A stretch of 64,000 bases of DNA, taken from assembly GCA_017311315.1 (NCBI GenBank), contig CM029620.1, positions 5,011,779-5,075,778 of the forward strand, given 5' to 3'. Positions 1 to 9,693 of this stretch are shown here, one piece after another. The stretch's first letter is position 1. Each line of letters starts with the position of its first letter. The notes below the pieces were generated by a model. It was not told the origin of the DNA. It did no database searches and was given only the letters and a program-made list of their open reading frames with translations. Position numbers and translations under genes: made by a program. The DNA is from Dendrocalamus latiflorus (lineage: Eukaryota; Streptophyta; Magnoliopsida; Poales; Poaceae).

Positions 1-582
1 GAATCCGAGTTCAAAAATACAAAAGTTGAAGATTTTTGTGATGAACTTGGAATAAAGCATGAACTTTCCACAACCTACACTTCGGAGCAAAATGAGGTTG
101 TAGAAAGGAAAAATCGCACATTAATTAAAATGGCTAAGACAATGCTTGATGAATATAATACTTCCGATAAATTTTGGGCTGAAGCTATTAACATCGCTTG
201 TCATGCCATAAATCGTCTTTATTTGCATCGTCTTTTGAAAAAGACTTCCTATGTACTTCTCATTGGAAGGAAACCGAACATTTCCTACTTTAGAGTATTT
301 GGTTGCAAATACTATATCTTAAGAAAGGGTGTTCGGCTTTTAAATTTTCAAAGTCAATGTGATGAAGGATTTTTGTTAGGTTATTCTTCAAATATCAAAG
401 CTTATAGAGTTTATAATAAAAATTCGGGTTTAGTAGAAGAATCTTGTGATGTACAATTCGATGAAACTAATGGCTCTCAAGAAGAGCAAGAAAATTTGAA
501 TGATGTAGGTGATGAAGGCTTGCACAAAGTTATGGAAAACATGCAAATTAGAGACATCACGCTAAAGGAAGATCCATCATGA
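1..582 (+). CDS. Copia pol fragment: integrase core C-terminal part
   Basis: Frame 1 is open from the first base. It encodes the end of the copia integrase catalytic core, with GIKHELSTTYTSEQN followed by the glutamate of the DDE triad in EVVERKNRTL, and then the GKPxxxYxRVFGC-like region (FRVFGCKYYILRK) and the YNKNSG segment. In the living element it would insert the cDNA into host DNA. There is no start codon because this is the middle of a polyprotein whose N-terminal half is outside the window. The reading frame is cut at about 579 by the nested gypsy element. Comparison with its continuation at 4451 suggests roughly 100 residues of the integrase-RT linker are missing (estimated from family layout). 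Confidence 0.9.
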   Translation, partial: ESEFKNTKVEDFCDELGIKHELSTTYTSEQNEVVERKNRTLIKMAKTMLDEYNTSDKFWAEAINIACHAINRLYLHRLLKKTSYVLLIGRKPNISYFRVFGCKYYILRKGVRLLNFQSQCDEGFLLGYSSNIKAYRVYNKNSGLVEESCDVQFDETNGSQEEQENLNDVGDEGLHKVMENMQIRDITLKEDPS

Positions 583-1565
583 TGCGGATCCACCTAGCAA
601 GCTAGCTGAACCTCGTTGCTTTGGCCCTGATCTTTCATGATACGCCTTGTTGGATGCCCTCTCCAAGATAAGCCTTCTCCCATGCACACCGCAGCACGTG
701 AACGAAGGGTAGAGAAACCGAAGTTTCAGCGAGTAGAATCCAACACCACAATTGGATTCAACACTCCAAGAGCAATTCCTCGATGGAAATCTCAAGAACA
801 CGCCAACAATGGCCACCAAACCATAGTGATTTTCTTGTTTCTATTTCTCAAATCATAACCTAAGTTACAATGGGGCTAAGGCCCTAGCCTTATATTGGTG
901 CACAATGCACGGCCTTGATTACAACTCACGCACTACTTGGCCTAAGGCCCAAACAAACTCCAATACGAACTAAAAAGGAAATACCTAAACTGCTACCTCT
1001 GGTTTCTCTCTCAATTTATGACTTGACCGTGAGGATTCCGTGTCTGGCACCTCATCCATTGTGTGGGGCTTTAAAATAGCTTTCCAACGAGTCCAAGAAC
1101 GCCCAAATCGGACTCCGTTTGTGAAAGTTATGGACGTTTTAGTATCGGTCTTGCCAGCTGTCCCAATCCGAGTCCGAATAGGTTTCAAATCTTTATATGT
1201 TTTGTTTTCTTGTTCAAGGGGCTTCCAAATCCGTTTGGAACCTGAAAAGGAGTCCTTCTCAACCTTTAGAAAGCCATGGTGTGGTCGGATTTTATTCTTA
1301 CTTGCATTGCAATACTCGAACTCTTTATGTTTGGCAAGTCTCGCGCGTCTCTCCGGACAGCTCGTGCAGCATCCAATGAAATTGCCATAACTTTGTGTAG
1401 GAAGCTCCAAATCAAGTTTGATTCGTTGGAAAATAGACTTCATTAGCTTTCCAAATATGTCTCTTGTGCACATTAGAAATCTCAGAATTGGTATTCAAAG
1501 CTTCTTGAACATTATGTATAGAACTGCAAGTACTAACCAAAGTTGTAGTGCTATTTGGTGCCACA
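580..1565 (-). repeat. 3' LTR of nested gypsy element
   Basis: This 986-bp direct repeat matches 3467-4452. Read on the minus strand it begins TGTGGCACC and ends CGCATCA. The gag-protease ORF runs about 150 bp into it before its stop. Confidence 0.93.
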
Positions 1566-3412
1566 TCATCCTCCCCTCCTTGAAGCAAAGCCGTCCTCGG
1601 CTTTGGGGTAACATTGGGAGTTTGCTTCTTCTTGGCTGTAATTTCTTCATCAACATAAATATCACTCTCCAATTTTGGTTTCAACACATGCTTCTTTCCC
1701 CCATGTACAAAAGTGTATGTGTTGGACCGGCCCTCATGCGTAGCATTGCGATCATATTGCCATGGTCTTCCCAACAATAACCCACATGCATCCATTGGAA
1801 CTACGTCGCAATCCACCTTGTCAACATAGTCACCAACAACAAACGGAACACGTACCTTGTGAGTTATCTTTAGTCTTCCGGAGTTGTGTAGCCACTCCAC
1901 ATGATGTGGTTGAGGATGCCTCCACGTGGACAGCCCTAAAGCATACACCAAATCTTTGCTAATCACATTGGTATAACTTCCACCATCTATGATCAACTTG
2001 CATGCTTTATCTTTAATCTTGCACTCCGCTTGGAAAACACTCCACCGCTGTCCTTTGGTTTCAGTTTCTTTGCTTTGCAGTACCTTTCGGACCAAAAGAT
2101 TAACACCATTCAATACTGGGTCACAATAGACAACATCCTCCTTAGAATCGTCGGATTTTTTGCTTTCAAAATCACTACTAGAACTTGTTGAAGCGTATCC
2201 ATCTTTAGTGAGAAGCACTCTTCGTTGATTTGGGCAATCACGCATCATATGACCCCTTCCCTTGCACTTGAAACACTCAATTTCTCTAGCACAAGCATTA
2301 GAAGGCAAACTAGAATCAGTTTTAGTTGCTTCTTTACCTCTGTTGCTTGCCTCCTTTGAAAGAGCACCATTTGAACGGCTTGATGCCGCCAGTTTGGAGT
2401 GTGAACCCACATCATCGTCTTGCTGTAATGAACGCCTCCATGACTTTGTTTGAGTGTTAGCATGTCCACCCTTGGCTTGTTTGCGCTTCAATTGTTGTTC
2501 AGCACGTTCAGCTTGATGCACCAAGTCTTGAATGTTGTAGTAATGGACCATCTCCACCCTATCTTGCACATCCTCATTCAACCCATTAAAGAAACGTGCC
2601 ATAGTAGCCTCATCATGCTCCTCTGTCCCTGTACGGATCATCAACATCTCCATCTCTTTATAATATTCATCAACACTAGAATTAACTTGACGTAGTTGTT
2701 GTAGCCGGTTGTACAAGGTCCTCGTGTAGTGTGCTGGGACAAAACGTCGCCTCAAAATATTCTTCAGTTGTGCCCAAGTATCTGGACGAGCTCCTACGCG
2801 ACACAATTGATTCCACCAAACAAGAGCATATCCAGTGAACTCAATTGTCACCAAACGGATCTTCTTATCCTCAGTATAGTGATGGGTGTCAAAAATTTGT
2901 TCGACACGCATCTCCCAATCCAAGTACTCCTCCGGTTCAGCTTTACCATTAAATGATGGGATAGAAATTTTTATCCGCCCAATTCCATCATCCACGGCAA
3001 CACACTGAGTAAACCCGACACCACCTCTGCCACGCATGTCCCTACCACGGTCAGCACCATGGTAGTCCCGAGCATGGCGTGGTTGTGGAGCAAAGCCCGC
3101 TGCACCATTAAAGATCTCGTGTTCATCGTCTTCATATGGTGCACGCTGTTTGGGATATTGAGGTTCCCGTTTAGCATGCTGAAATTGTGGTGGCTGGTTG
3201 CGTATCTCCTCCGTCAAAGCATCAATTCGCGCCCCCAGATCATCAACCTTGCCTTCAAGCTTCTGGTGACAACTTAAGAGGTAGTCACGTGTCGCTTCAA
3301 ATCCAATTCGTACCTCGGGCAGCAAAGACGCCGCATATTGGGGCACCTCCCTGATTGGCTCGGCATGATTATGTCGCGCCTTGCCATCTTCAATCTTCAT
3401 AGAACCCGCCAT
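1412..3412 (-). CDS. Gag-protease polyprotein of nested gypsy element
   Basis: The protein is 666 residues from the ATG at 3412. The frame is open further upstream into the LTR, but this ATG is the first after the primer-binding site and starts MAGSMKIEDG. The N-terminal third has a coiled-coil-like stretch (DDLGARIDALTEEI). A retrotransposon gag domain follows (LDWEMRVEQIFD to FVPAHYTRTLYNRL), then a CCHC zinc knuckle near residues 379-392 (CFKCKGRGHMMRDC). After that comes an aspartic protease with the active-site motif LIIDGGSYTNVI near residue 470 and the later LLLGRPWQYD motif. No RT, RNase H or integrase motif follows. The ORF is unbroken, so particle proteins could still be made. The C-terminus is encoded within the 3' LTR. 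Confidence 0.88.
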   Translation of the reverse strand: MAGSMKIEDGKARHNHAEPIREVPQYAASLLPEVRIGFEATRDYLLSCHQKLEGKVDDLGARIDALTEEIRNQPPQFQHAKREPQYPKQRAPYEDDEHEIFNGAAGFAPQPRHARDYHGADRGRDMRGRGGVGFTQCVAVDDGIGRIKISIPSFNGKAEPEEYLDWEMRVEQIFDTHHYTEDKKIRLVTIEFTGYALVWWNQLCRVGARPDTWAQLKNILRRRFVPAHYTRTLYNRLQQLRQVNSSVDEYYKEMEMLMIRTGTEEHDEATMARFFNGLNEDVQDRVEMVHYYNIQDLVHQAERAEQQLKRKQAKGGHANTQTKSWRRSLQQDDDVGSHSKLAASSRSNGALSKEASNRGKEATKTDSSLPSNACAREIECFKCKGRGHMMRDCPNQRRVLLTKDGYASTSSSSDFESKKSDDSKEDVVYCDPVLNGVNLLVRKVLQSKETETKGQRWSVFQAECKIKDKACKLIIDGGSYTNVISKDLVYALGLSTWRHPQPHHVEWLHNSGRLKITHKVRVPFVVGDYVDKVDCDVVPMDACGLLLGRPWQYDRNATHEGRSNTYTFVHGGKKHVLKPKLESDIYVDEEITAKKKQTPNVTPKPRTALLQGGEDDVAPNSTTTLVSTCSSIHNVQEALNTNSEISNVHKRHIWKANEVYFPTNQT
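1566..1580 (-). other. Polypurine tract of nested gypsy element
   Basis: On the minus strand a purine-rich run (aaggaggggaggatga) directly abuts the LTR start TGTGGCACC. This is the expected primer for plus-strand synthesis. Confidence 0.75.
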
Positions 3413-3451
3413 CAAAAAAAAATTCAGCAACCTCGTACCGTGATCAACCAC

Positions 3452-3463
3452 GCTCTGATACCT
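3452..3463 (-). other. Primer-binding site (initiator tRNA-Met type)
   Basis: On the minus strand, AGGTATCAGAGC lies three bases inside the 5' LTR end. It matches the usual plant initiator-Met site TGGTATCAGAGC with one mismatch at the first base. Confidence 0.8.
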
Positions 3464-3466
3464 AGA

Positions 3467-4452
3467 TGATGCGGATCCACCTAGCAAGCTAGCTGAACCT
3501 CGTTGCTTTGGCCCTGATCTTTCACGATACGCCTTGTTGGATGCCCTCTCCAAGATAAGCCTTCTCCCATGCACACCGCAGCACGTGAACGAAGGGTAGA
3601 GAAACCGAAGTTTCAGCGAGTAGAATCCAACACCACAATTGGATTCAACACACCAAGAGCAATTCCTCGATGGAAATCTCAAGAACACGCCAACAATGGC
3701 CACCAAACCATGGTGATTTTCTGGTTTCTATTTCTCAAATCATAACCTAAGTTACAATGGGGCTAAGGCCCTAGCCTTATATTGGTGCACAATGCACGGC
3801 CTTGATTACAACTCACGCACTACTTGGCCTAAGGCCGAAACAAACTCCAATACGAACTAAAAAGGAAATACCTAAACTGCTACCTTTGGTTTCTCTCTCA
3901 ATTTATGACTTGACCGTGAGGATTCCGTGTCTGGCACCTCATCCATTGTGTGGGGCTTTAAAATAGCTTTCCAACGAGTCCAAGAACGCCCAAATCAGAC
4001 TCCGTTTGTGAAAGTTATGGACATTTTAGTATCGGTCTTGCCAGCTGTCCCAATCCGAGTCCGAATAGGTTTCGAATCTTTATATGTTTTGTTTTCTTGT
4101 TCAAGGGGCTTCCAAATTCGTTTGGAACCTGAAAAGGAGTCCTTCTCAACCTTTAGAAAGCCATGGTGTGGTCGGATTTTATTCTTACTTGCATTGCAAT
4201 ACTCGAACTCTTTATGTTTGGCAAGTCTCGCGCGTCTCTCCAGACAGCTCGTGCAGCATCCAATGAAATTGCCATAACTTTGTGTAGGAAGCTCCAAATC
4301 AAGTTTGATTCGTTGGAAAATAGACTTCATTAGCTTTCCAAATATGTCTCTTGTGCACATTAGAAATCTCAGAATTGGTATTCAAAGCTTCTTGAAAATT
4401 ATGCGCGGAACTGCAAGTACTAACCAAAGTTGTAGTGCTACTTGGTGCCACA
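3467..4452 (-). repeat. 5' LTR of nested gypsy element
   Basis: This 986-bp repeat matches 580-1565 with about 17 mismatches, five of them clustered near 4398-4406. The copia reading frame resumes within two bases of its right edge. Confidence 0.93.
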
Positions 4453-5863
4453 TGTGATTGGTACAAAATGGGTCTTCCGGAACAAACAAGATGAAAATGG
4501 AGTTGTGGTAAGAAACAAAGTAAGGTTAGTAGTTCAAGGCTATACTCAAGTCGAGAGATTAGATTATGATGAAACTTTTGCACCCATTGCTAGACTTCAG
4601 TCAATTAGAATCTTGCTTGCTTTTGCATCTTGCTTCGATATTAAATTATTTCAAATGGATGTTAAAAGTGCATTTCTTAATGTAACCATCTCCGAACTTG
4701 TATTTGTTGAACAACCACTGGGGTTCGAAGATCCTAAATACCCTAATCATGTTTATAAACTTTCAAAGGCGCTATATGGTTTAAAACAAGCTCCTAGAGC
4801 ATGGTATGAACGCCTTAGAAATTTCCTTGTTTCAAAAGGATTTAAAATTGGTAAAATAGATACAATATTATTCACAAAAATCATTGGTGATGACTTCTTT
4901 TTATGCCAAATTTATGTTGATGACATTATATTTGGTTCTACTAACCAAGATTTTTGTGAGCAATTTGGAAAAATGATGTCTAGAGAATTTGAGATGTCCA
5001 TGATAGGAGAATTGAGTTATTTTCTTGGACTTCAAATCAAACAACTCAAGGATGGGACCTTCGTAAGCCAAACAAAATACATTAAAGACCTCTTCAAAAA
5101 GTTTAGCATGAAGGATGCAAAATCCATCATGACACCAATGGCAACAAACGGGCATCTAGATCTTGATGAAGGAGGTAAATCGGTAGATTTAAAGCTTTAT
5201 AGATCTATGATTGGTAGCTTGCTTTATCTTACCACATCTAGGCCCGATATTATGTTTAGTGTATGCATGTGTGCTCGCTTTCAAGCTTCACCAAAGAGTC
5301 ATTTAAAAGCCGTAAAAAGAATTTTGAGATACTTGAAACATTCCCAAAATATAGAGCTTTGGTATCCTAAAGGTGCTAAATTTGAATTAATTGGGTATTC
5401 GGATTCTGATTATGCGGGTTGCAAAGTGGATAGAAAAAGCACCTCGGGGAGTTGTCAATTTTTAGGTAGATCTTTAGTGTCTTGGTCCTCAAAGAAACAA
5501 AATTTTGTAGCACTTTCAACCGCCAAAGCCGAATATGTTTCCGCCGGGAGTTGTTGTGCTCAATTATTGTGGATGAGACAAACCTTGATGCATTATGGAA
5601 TTAATTTTGATAACGTGCCTCTCTTGTGTGATAATGAAAGTGCCGTCAAAATATCCAATAATCCTGTCCAACACTCAAGAACCAAGCATATAGACATACG
5701 CCACCATTTCTTGAGGGACCATGTTAGCAAGGGAGATGTTTGTATTAGCCACATCCGAACCGAAGACCAATTAGCGGATATTTTCACTAAACCCTTAGAT
5801 GAAAGTCGCTTTTGCAAACTAAGGAGTGAATTGAATGTCCTAGATTACTCTAATGTTGCATAA
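4451..5863 (+). CDS. Copia pol fragment: reverse transcriptase and RNase H
   Basis: This is the continuation of the Sirevirus pol. It begins at HVIGTKWVFRNKQDENG, the start of the copia RT domain; an in-frame TTG slightly upstream belongs to the nested LTR. RT motifs include FQMDVKSAFLN, LYGLKQAPRAWYERL and the catalytic YVDDIIFGS. RNase H follows with SDSDYAGC, STAKAEYVSAG, LLCDNESAV and KHIDIRHHFLRDH, ending near ADIFTKPLDE. The domain would copy the element RNA into DNA in the cytoplasmic particle. The frame is open for about 470 codons with no frameshift. It is separated from its integrase half by the nested gypsy element and cannot now be made as one polyprotein. Confidence 0.93.
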   Translation, partial: HVIGTKWVFRNKQDENGVVVRNKVRLVVQGYTQVERLDYDETFAPIARLQSIRILLAFASCFDIKLFQMDVKSAFLNVTISELVFVEQPLGFEDPKYPNHVYKLSKALYGLKQAPRAWYERLRNFLVSKGFKIGKIDTILFTKIIGDDFFLCQIYVDDIIFGSTNQDFCEQFGKMMSREFEMSMIGELSYFLGLQIKQLKDGTFVSQTKYIKDLFKKFSMKDAKSIMTPMATNGHLDLDEGGKSVDLKLYRSMIGSLLYLTTSRPDIMFSVCMCARFQASPKSHLKAVKRILRYLKHSQNIELWYPKGAKFELIGYSDSDYAGCKVDRKSTSGSCQFLGRSLVSWSSKKQNFVALSTAKAEYVSAGSCCAQLLWMRQTLMHYGINFDNVPLLCDNESAVKISNNPVQHSRTKHIDIRHHFLRDHVSKGDVCISHIRTEDQLADIFTKPLDESRFCKLRSELNVLDYSNVA

Positions 5864-6786
5864 GTTTACGGCATAATTAAATGTATGCTCAATTGCAAAA
5901 GCTTGAAAGTTTGTGCGGAAAAGGATTTTATGAGAAAGGGTTTTGATTTTAATAAAATGCAAAAACTATTTAAAAATATTATTTTTGTGGTATTTAATGC
6001 ATAATGATCCTTAAAGATTTTAGTTGAGTGCAAAAACTAGGAATCATTTGCATCTACTCTCATTCCAATCCATTTTCTTAAAGTTCCAGAAAATCGGAAC
6101 TACCGCTGTCTCCTACGGTACTTCCGATGAGTGGTACTACCGGCCATATCGGCGGTACTACCGCAAGTGGCCTAAGAAAGGCAACCGTTCTCCGTCTAAG
6201 GGTTTTCTTGTGGGACCCCTCTCCTCTGCGGTTATTTCGCATCCACTTCCGCCCGAGCCCGTACAAGCCGCCTCTCCTCTCCTCTCTCTCTCCCACTAAA
6301 AAAAAACTCTCCAAACCGCCCCCTAGATCTTCGAATCTCGTGGGATTTTCTTCAAGTTTGCAAGTCCAATCATTCTCAAGGGGTTCACCTCCTCCGATCC
6401 TCAAGGTATCTCGGATCAAAACTTCTTTTTGATCTCTATTTTGAACCCTAGGTCATATTTTTAGATTGACTCGAAATGTAGATGATTTTGTTATTTGATT
6501 CTAGAAAATGAGTAGATTTGGTGTTTAAGGGTATTTGCAAGCCTATTCCATGGATTCAATCCAAAAAAACACCAAAAATCTATGTACATTGTTAAAACCC
6601 TAGAATCTGCCAGGGATCGGAACTACCGCCCGACAGGAGCGGTACTACCGCTGAGCGGTACTACCGGCCCAGAACGGCGGTACTACTGATTGTCCTGACT
6701 GTGCAGCAAATTCACTTCAATCTTCTCAATCTAATTTGACCTATTCCTTCCTTGATTCTCATAAGTTATTCTTTCCTTGTCCATAG
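5864..6786 (+). other. Sirevirus spacer between pol and env-like ORF
   Basis: This stretch of about 920 bp has no convincing gene. It holds copies of the same short palindromic words found in the LTR (variants of cggtactaccg and ggaactaccg) near 6086-6170 and 6608-6690, and a pyrimidine-rich run near 6260-6310 that may lie in a leader for the downstream ORF. Confidence 0.6.
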
Positions 6787-8127
6787 ATGGTTAGAACAAG
6801 AACCGCTGGCAGGAGGATGTACTCCTCCATCTCCGGGGATTCTTCGGGCACCCTATCTCTCCCTACCACCGAGGTTGCCCAAAAGGCATCCCAAGACAAA
6901 GGGAAGGCCCCGGCATCTCAGTCTGACTCAGGGTCCGAGACAGAGTCTGAGCGCCGTGACAATTCTCCCATGGAGGCATCCGAGGAGGACTTGACTGAAA
7001 GGGAAAGTCTGGAGATTGACCTCAAAAAGATCACTGCTGACGAGTATGCCAGTCTTCGTCACAGAAACCAGTATGAGCTTCGCTCCAACTCCACCAATCC
7101 AAAATTTCATACTAAGTTTCAGGAGCAGATTTTTGATCAGCTATATGGACCGAATAGACAGTTTGCTGATTATAAGTATATTGACTGGGATCATATAGAC
7201 TCCATTGAGAAGTATGATGGGACATACAGACTCTTCCAAAGGGCAGGTGTTCATCAGCTTGTTGCCCTTCCATGCGACTACAATGAAGAAATGATCCGTC
7301 AGTTCTATGCTACTGTGCACATCACTCCAGATTTCCAGCATATGACATGGATTACTGTTTGCACCAAGCTGGAGGCTACCAAGCATGACTTTGAGTTGGC
7401 ATTAAGAGCGGAGCTAAGTGCTTATGAGAAGGTATATGACAAGCCCGCTCTTGATATTCATGCTATGTCCATCTACTACAACATTGCTGAAAAGTTTGTC
7501 CTTGGCAAGAATATTGGACTTCTTCCCATCCCTAGCTTGGTAAACCGTATAATCAACCACACTATCTTCCCAAAGAGCGGTAATTATGATGCCATTCGAG
7601 GTCACGCTTGGAACCTCATAGATTACATCATGAAGGGGGAGAAATTTGATGTAGTTGACGTTATCATTCGGGAGATAGTCTCTTCCAAGAATGATCGCAT
7701 CAAGCGCATCAATTATGCACCCTACATAATGGCACTCATAAGGACCAAGTTTGAGTTTCACAGAGGATGTGGTGTAGTGCACAAGCTATACAAGTCCAGA
7801 CCTGAGCCTCTTATTCCCATAGCTGTTAGAGCTCGACAGGCAGATCCAGGAGCAGGATCATCCTCAGCAGCAGCTCAGCCACAGGAGCCCGGCCAGCCCT
7901 CTCTCTCCCAGATCTACTCGACCATGCTTGAGGGGTTCTCCACCCTCAACTCCAGGATGGACACGATTGATGGGAGACTGGATTCTATCGACAACAGGCT
8001 GACCTCACTGGATGGCAGAGTTGCAGCCATGGAGCAGCCCTCATCTCAGCTGCCTGTGTCGCCGCCTAGGTCGCCTCCTCGCTACACTCGCCGTTGTCTC
8101 CGTCGTGACCCTTCTCCCCAGGAGTGA
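6787..8127 (+). CDS. Sirevirus envelope-like ORF
   Basis: This intact ORF of 446 codons lies between pol and the 3' LTR, the place where Sireviruses carry an envelope-like gene. Residues 1-60 are Ser/Thr- and charge-rich. Residues about 70-345 form a compact domain typical of the putative plant transposon protein family seen in grass elements (YIDWDHIDSIEKYDGTYRLF, then LPIPSLVNRIINHTIFPKSG). A Pro/Ala/Gln linker follows, then heptad-like repeats at about 375-420 (MDTIDGRLDSIDNRLTSLDG) suggesting a coiled coil, and an Arg/Pro tail. I see no signal peptide or clear membrane segment, so a true envelope role is doubtful. The start ATG sits at the head of the conserved MVRTRTAGRR stretch. Function is unknown. 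Confidence 0.8.
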   Translation: MVRTRTAGRRMYSSISGDSSGTLSLPTTEVAQKASQDKGKAPASQSDSGSETESERRDNSPMEASEEDLTERESLEIDLKKITADEYASLRHRNQYELRSNSTNPKFHTKFQEQIFDQLYGPNRQFADYKYIDWDHIDSIEKYDGTYRLFQRAGVHQLVALPCDYNEEMIRQFYATVHITPDFQHMTWITVCTKLEATKHDFELALRAELSAYEKVYDKPALDIHAMSIYYNIAEKFVLGKNIGLLPIPSLVNRIINHTIFPKSGNYDAIRGHAWNLIDYIMKGEKFDVVDVIIREIVSSKNDRIKRINYAPYIMALIRTKFEFHRGCGVVHKLYKSRPEPLIPIAVRARQADPGAGSSSAAAQPQEPGQPSLSQIYSTMLEGFSTLNSRMDTIDGRLDSIDNRLTSLDGRVAAMEQPSSQLPVSPPRSPPRYTRRCLRRDPSPQE

Positions 8128-8150
8128 TCTCTTTTTGGTATTTGATGCCA

Positions 8151-8629
8151 AAGGGGGAGAAGTGTGGGCTAGTTAGGTTAGCTAGCTAGTTGGGCTTTAT
8201 CTATCTATCTTTTGCCTATCTATTTTATTTGCGTTTGGGTTGTAATGAACTATTAATGTTTTATGTGTTGTAATGAACTTATGTCTATGGTTGCTTGGAC
8301 GTAATGAACTCTATGCTCATGAATGCCTATTATATCTTTTTCTTAAAATGTCAATTTACTTTCACTCTATGATATCTCTTTGTCTTGTGCATCTTATATA
8401 AAATGCCATATTGTTATCCATGCACATGTTTAGGGGGAGTTATCTCCCCTCTTGGACTTTCAAATGGAGATAGTTTATTTTATGCCAATACAAAATTTAT
8501 TACAAAGAACTACTCTCATTTAAAAGTCAACAAAGAATATATAACTAGTTGCCAAACAAGTGGTATATTCAAAAACATTTTACTCCACATAAATCGTGTG
8601 TTGTCATCAATTACCAAAAAGGGGGAGAT
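8151..8629 (+). other. Multiple polypurine tracts (Sirevirus mPPT)
   Basis: Three GGGGGAG-type tracts occur before the 3' LTR: near 8151-8161, 8432-8439 and 8616-8629. The last directly abuts the LTR start TGAAAGCATC and is the likely functional primer. Repetition of this word upstream of the 3' LTR is a described Sirevirus signature. The remaining sequence is AT-rich and non-coding. Confidence 0.8.
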
Positions 8630-8997
8630 TGAAAGCATCTAGGCCCCTAAAAATGGTTTTGGTAATTAATGAATTTATGTGAATATGGGACTAATGTGTT
8701 TTATAAGCATGCAAAAGTTTAGTCCATATGCAAGCAACAAGAGGCAAGCCAAAGGAGAAAAATGAAGACTCAATATGGCTCAAGGCAAAGGTATACCTAG
8801 ATAGGATCCCTTTTTATTTTTACCGGTCTGAAGGAGAAAAGGCGGAAGACCGGATTATAGGATAGATAATCGTACCATAAAGAGGGATCGTGGCAAGTAA
8901 CTCGAATGCAAACTTTAGGTGCCTCCTGGATCAATTTTAGAAGCATGCATTCATCAAAAAATCACTTTTAAAACAAAGTTTGTGCTCTGTCTGGACG

Positions 8998-9640
8998 AGC
9001 GGTAGTACCACAGATTTGAACGTCGGAACTACCGGAGAGCGGTAGTTCCGCGCCCTGAAGCGGTAGTACCGGCGACCAGAAGTTCCAGATCTCGAGCGAA
9101 ACCTTTTTTCCAGAGAGCACCCCCGGATAAATCTGATCTCTTGCAGGAATGGAAGTACCAGTGCTTTCAACGCCGAAACTACCGCAGTGAGCGGTAGTTC
9201 CGCATTCTGGAGCGATACTTCCGGCGCCCGAAAGATCCGGAGGATGAGCGGAACGTTTTTTTCGGAGAGCTCCTCCGGATGAAATTGGAATTTCTCGGAG
9301 CAGAAGTACCAGTGTTTTCAACGCCGGAACTACCGCTGGTTGCGGTAGTTCCGCTACTCCGAGCGGTACTTCCGGAATCCGGAAGTTCCGGTTTCTGAGC
9401 GGAACGTTTTTTTTCTAGAGAGCGCTAAATTTGGGACCCTTCGGATTTCGGCCAGAGCAGTAGTACCGCGCCGACTTTGCGGAACTACTGGAGAGCGGTA
9501 GTACCGCAAATTACAACGGCGGTAGTACCGCGCCGCCAAATCCAACGGTCATTACAGAGCTCTGACATAGCCGTTCTGCCGCAAAGATTTGGTAGTGGTA
9601 GTACCGGCCCCTAAGGGCGGTAGTACCGCTCATCCTGAAT
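8998..9640. repeat. Array of dispersed short palindromes in LTR U3
   Basis: Variants of cggtagtaccg, cggaactaccg and cggtagttccg occur repeatedly upstream of the TATA box, in both orientations, at irregular spacing. Palindromic repeat clusters in LTRs are a known Sirevirus feature and may be protein-binding sites. That role is inference. Confidence 0.8.
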
Positions 9641-9685
9641 TTTTCAGGAAATTGTGCCAAACGGCTAGTTTTGGTTGGTGGAGGC

Positions 9686-9693
9686 TATAAATA
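9686..9693 (+). promoter_or_regulatory. TATA box of Sirevirus LTR
   Basis: tataaata lies in a gaggctataaatacc context, about 650 bp before the LTR end. This is a typical LTR core promoter position. Confidence 0.75.

Larger units (their letters stand above)
580..4452 (-). mobile_element. Non-autonomous Ty3-gypsy-type LTR element nested in Sirevirus pol
   Basis: Two 986-bp LTRs (580-1565 and 3467-4452) flank an internal region of about 1.9 kb read on the minus strand. In that orientation the LTR runs TGTGGCACC...CGCATCA, the primer-binding site TATCAGAGC follows the right LTR, and a purine tract precedes the left LTR. The single ORF encodes gag and protease only. Reverse transcriptase, RNase H and integrase are absent, so movement would need enzymes in trans. 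By eye the LTRs differ at about 17 sites (about 1.7%), implying a recent insertion. No target-site duplication is visible (catca on the left, tgtga on the right). Confidence 0.9.

Noticed and set aside
3413..3706. N-terminal extension of the gag-protease frame into the LTR
   Set aside because: The upstream ATG lies inside the LTR and the extension simply reads through LTR and primer-binding site. The ATG at 3412 is the sensible start.
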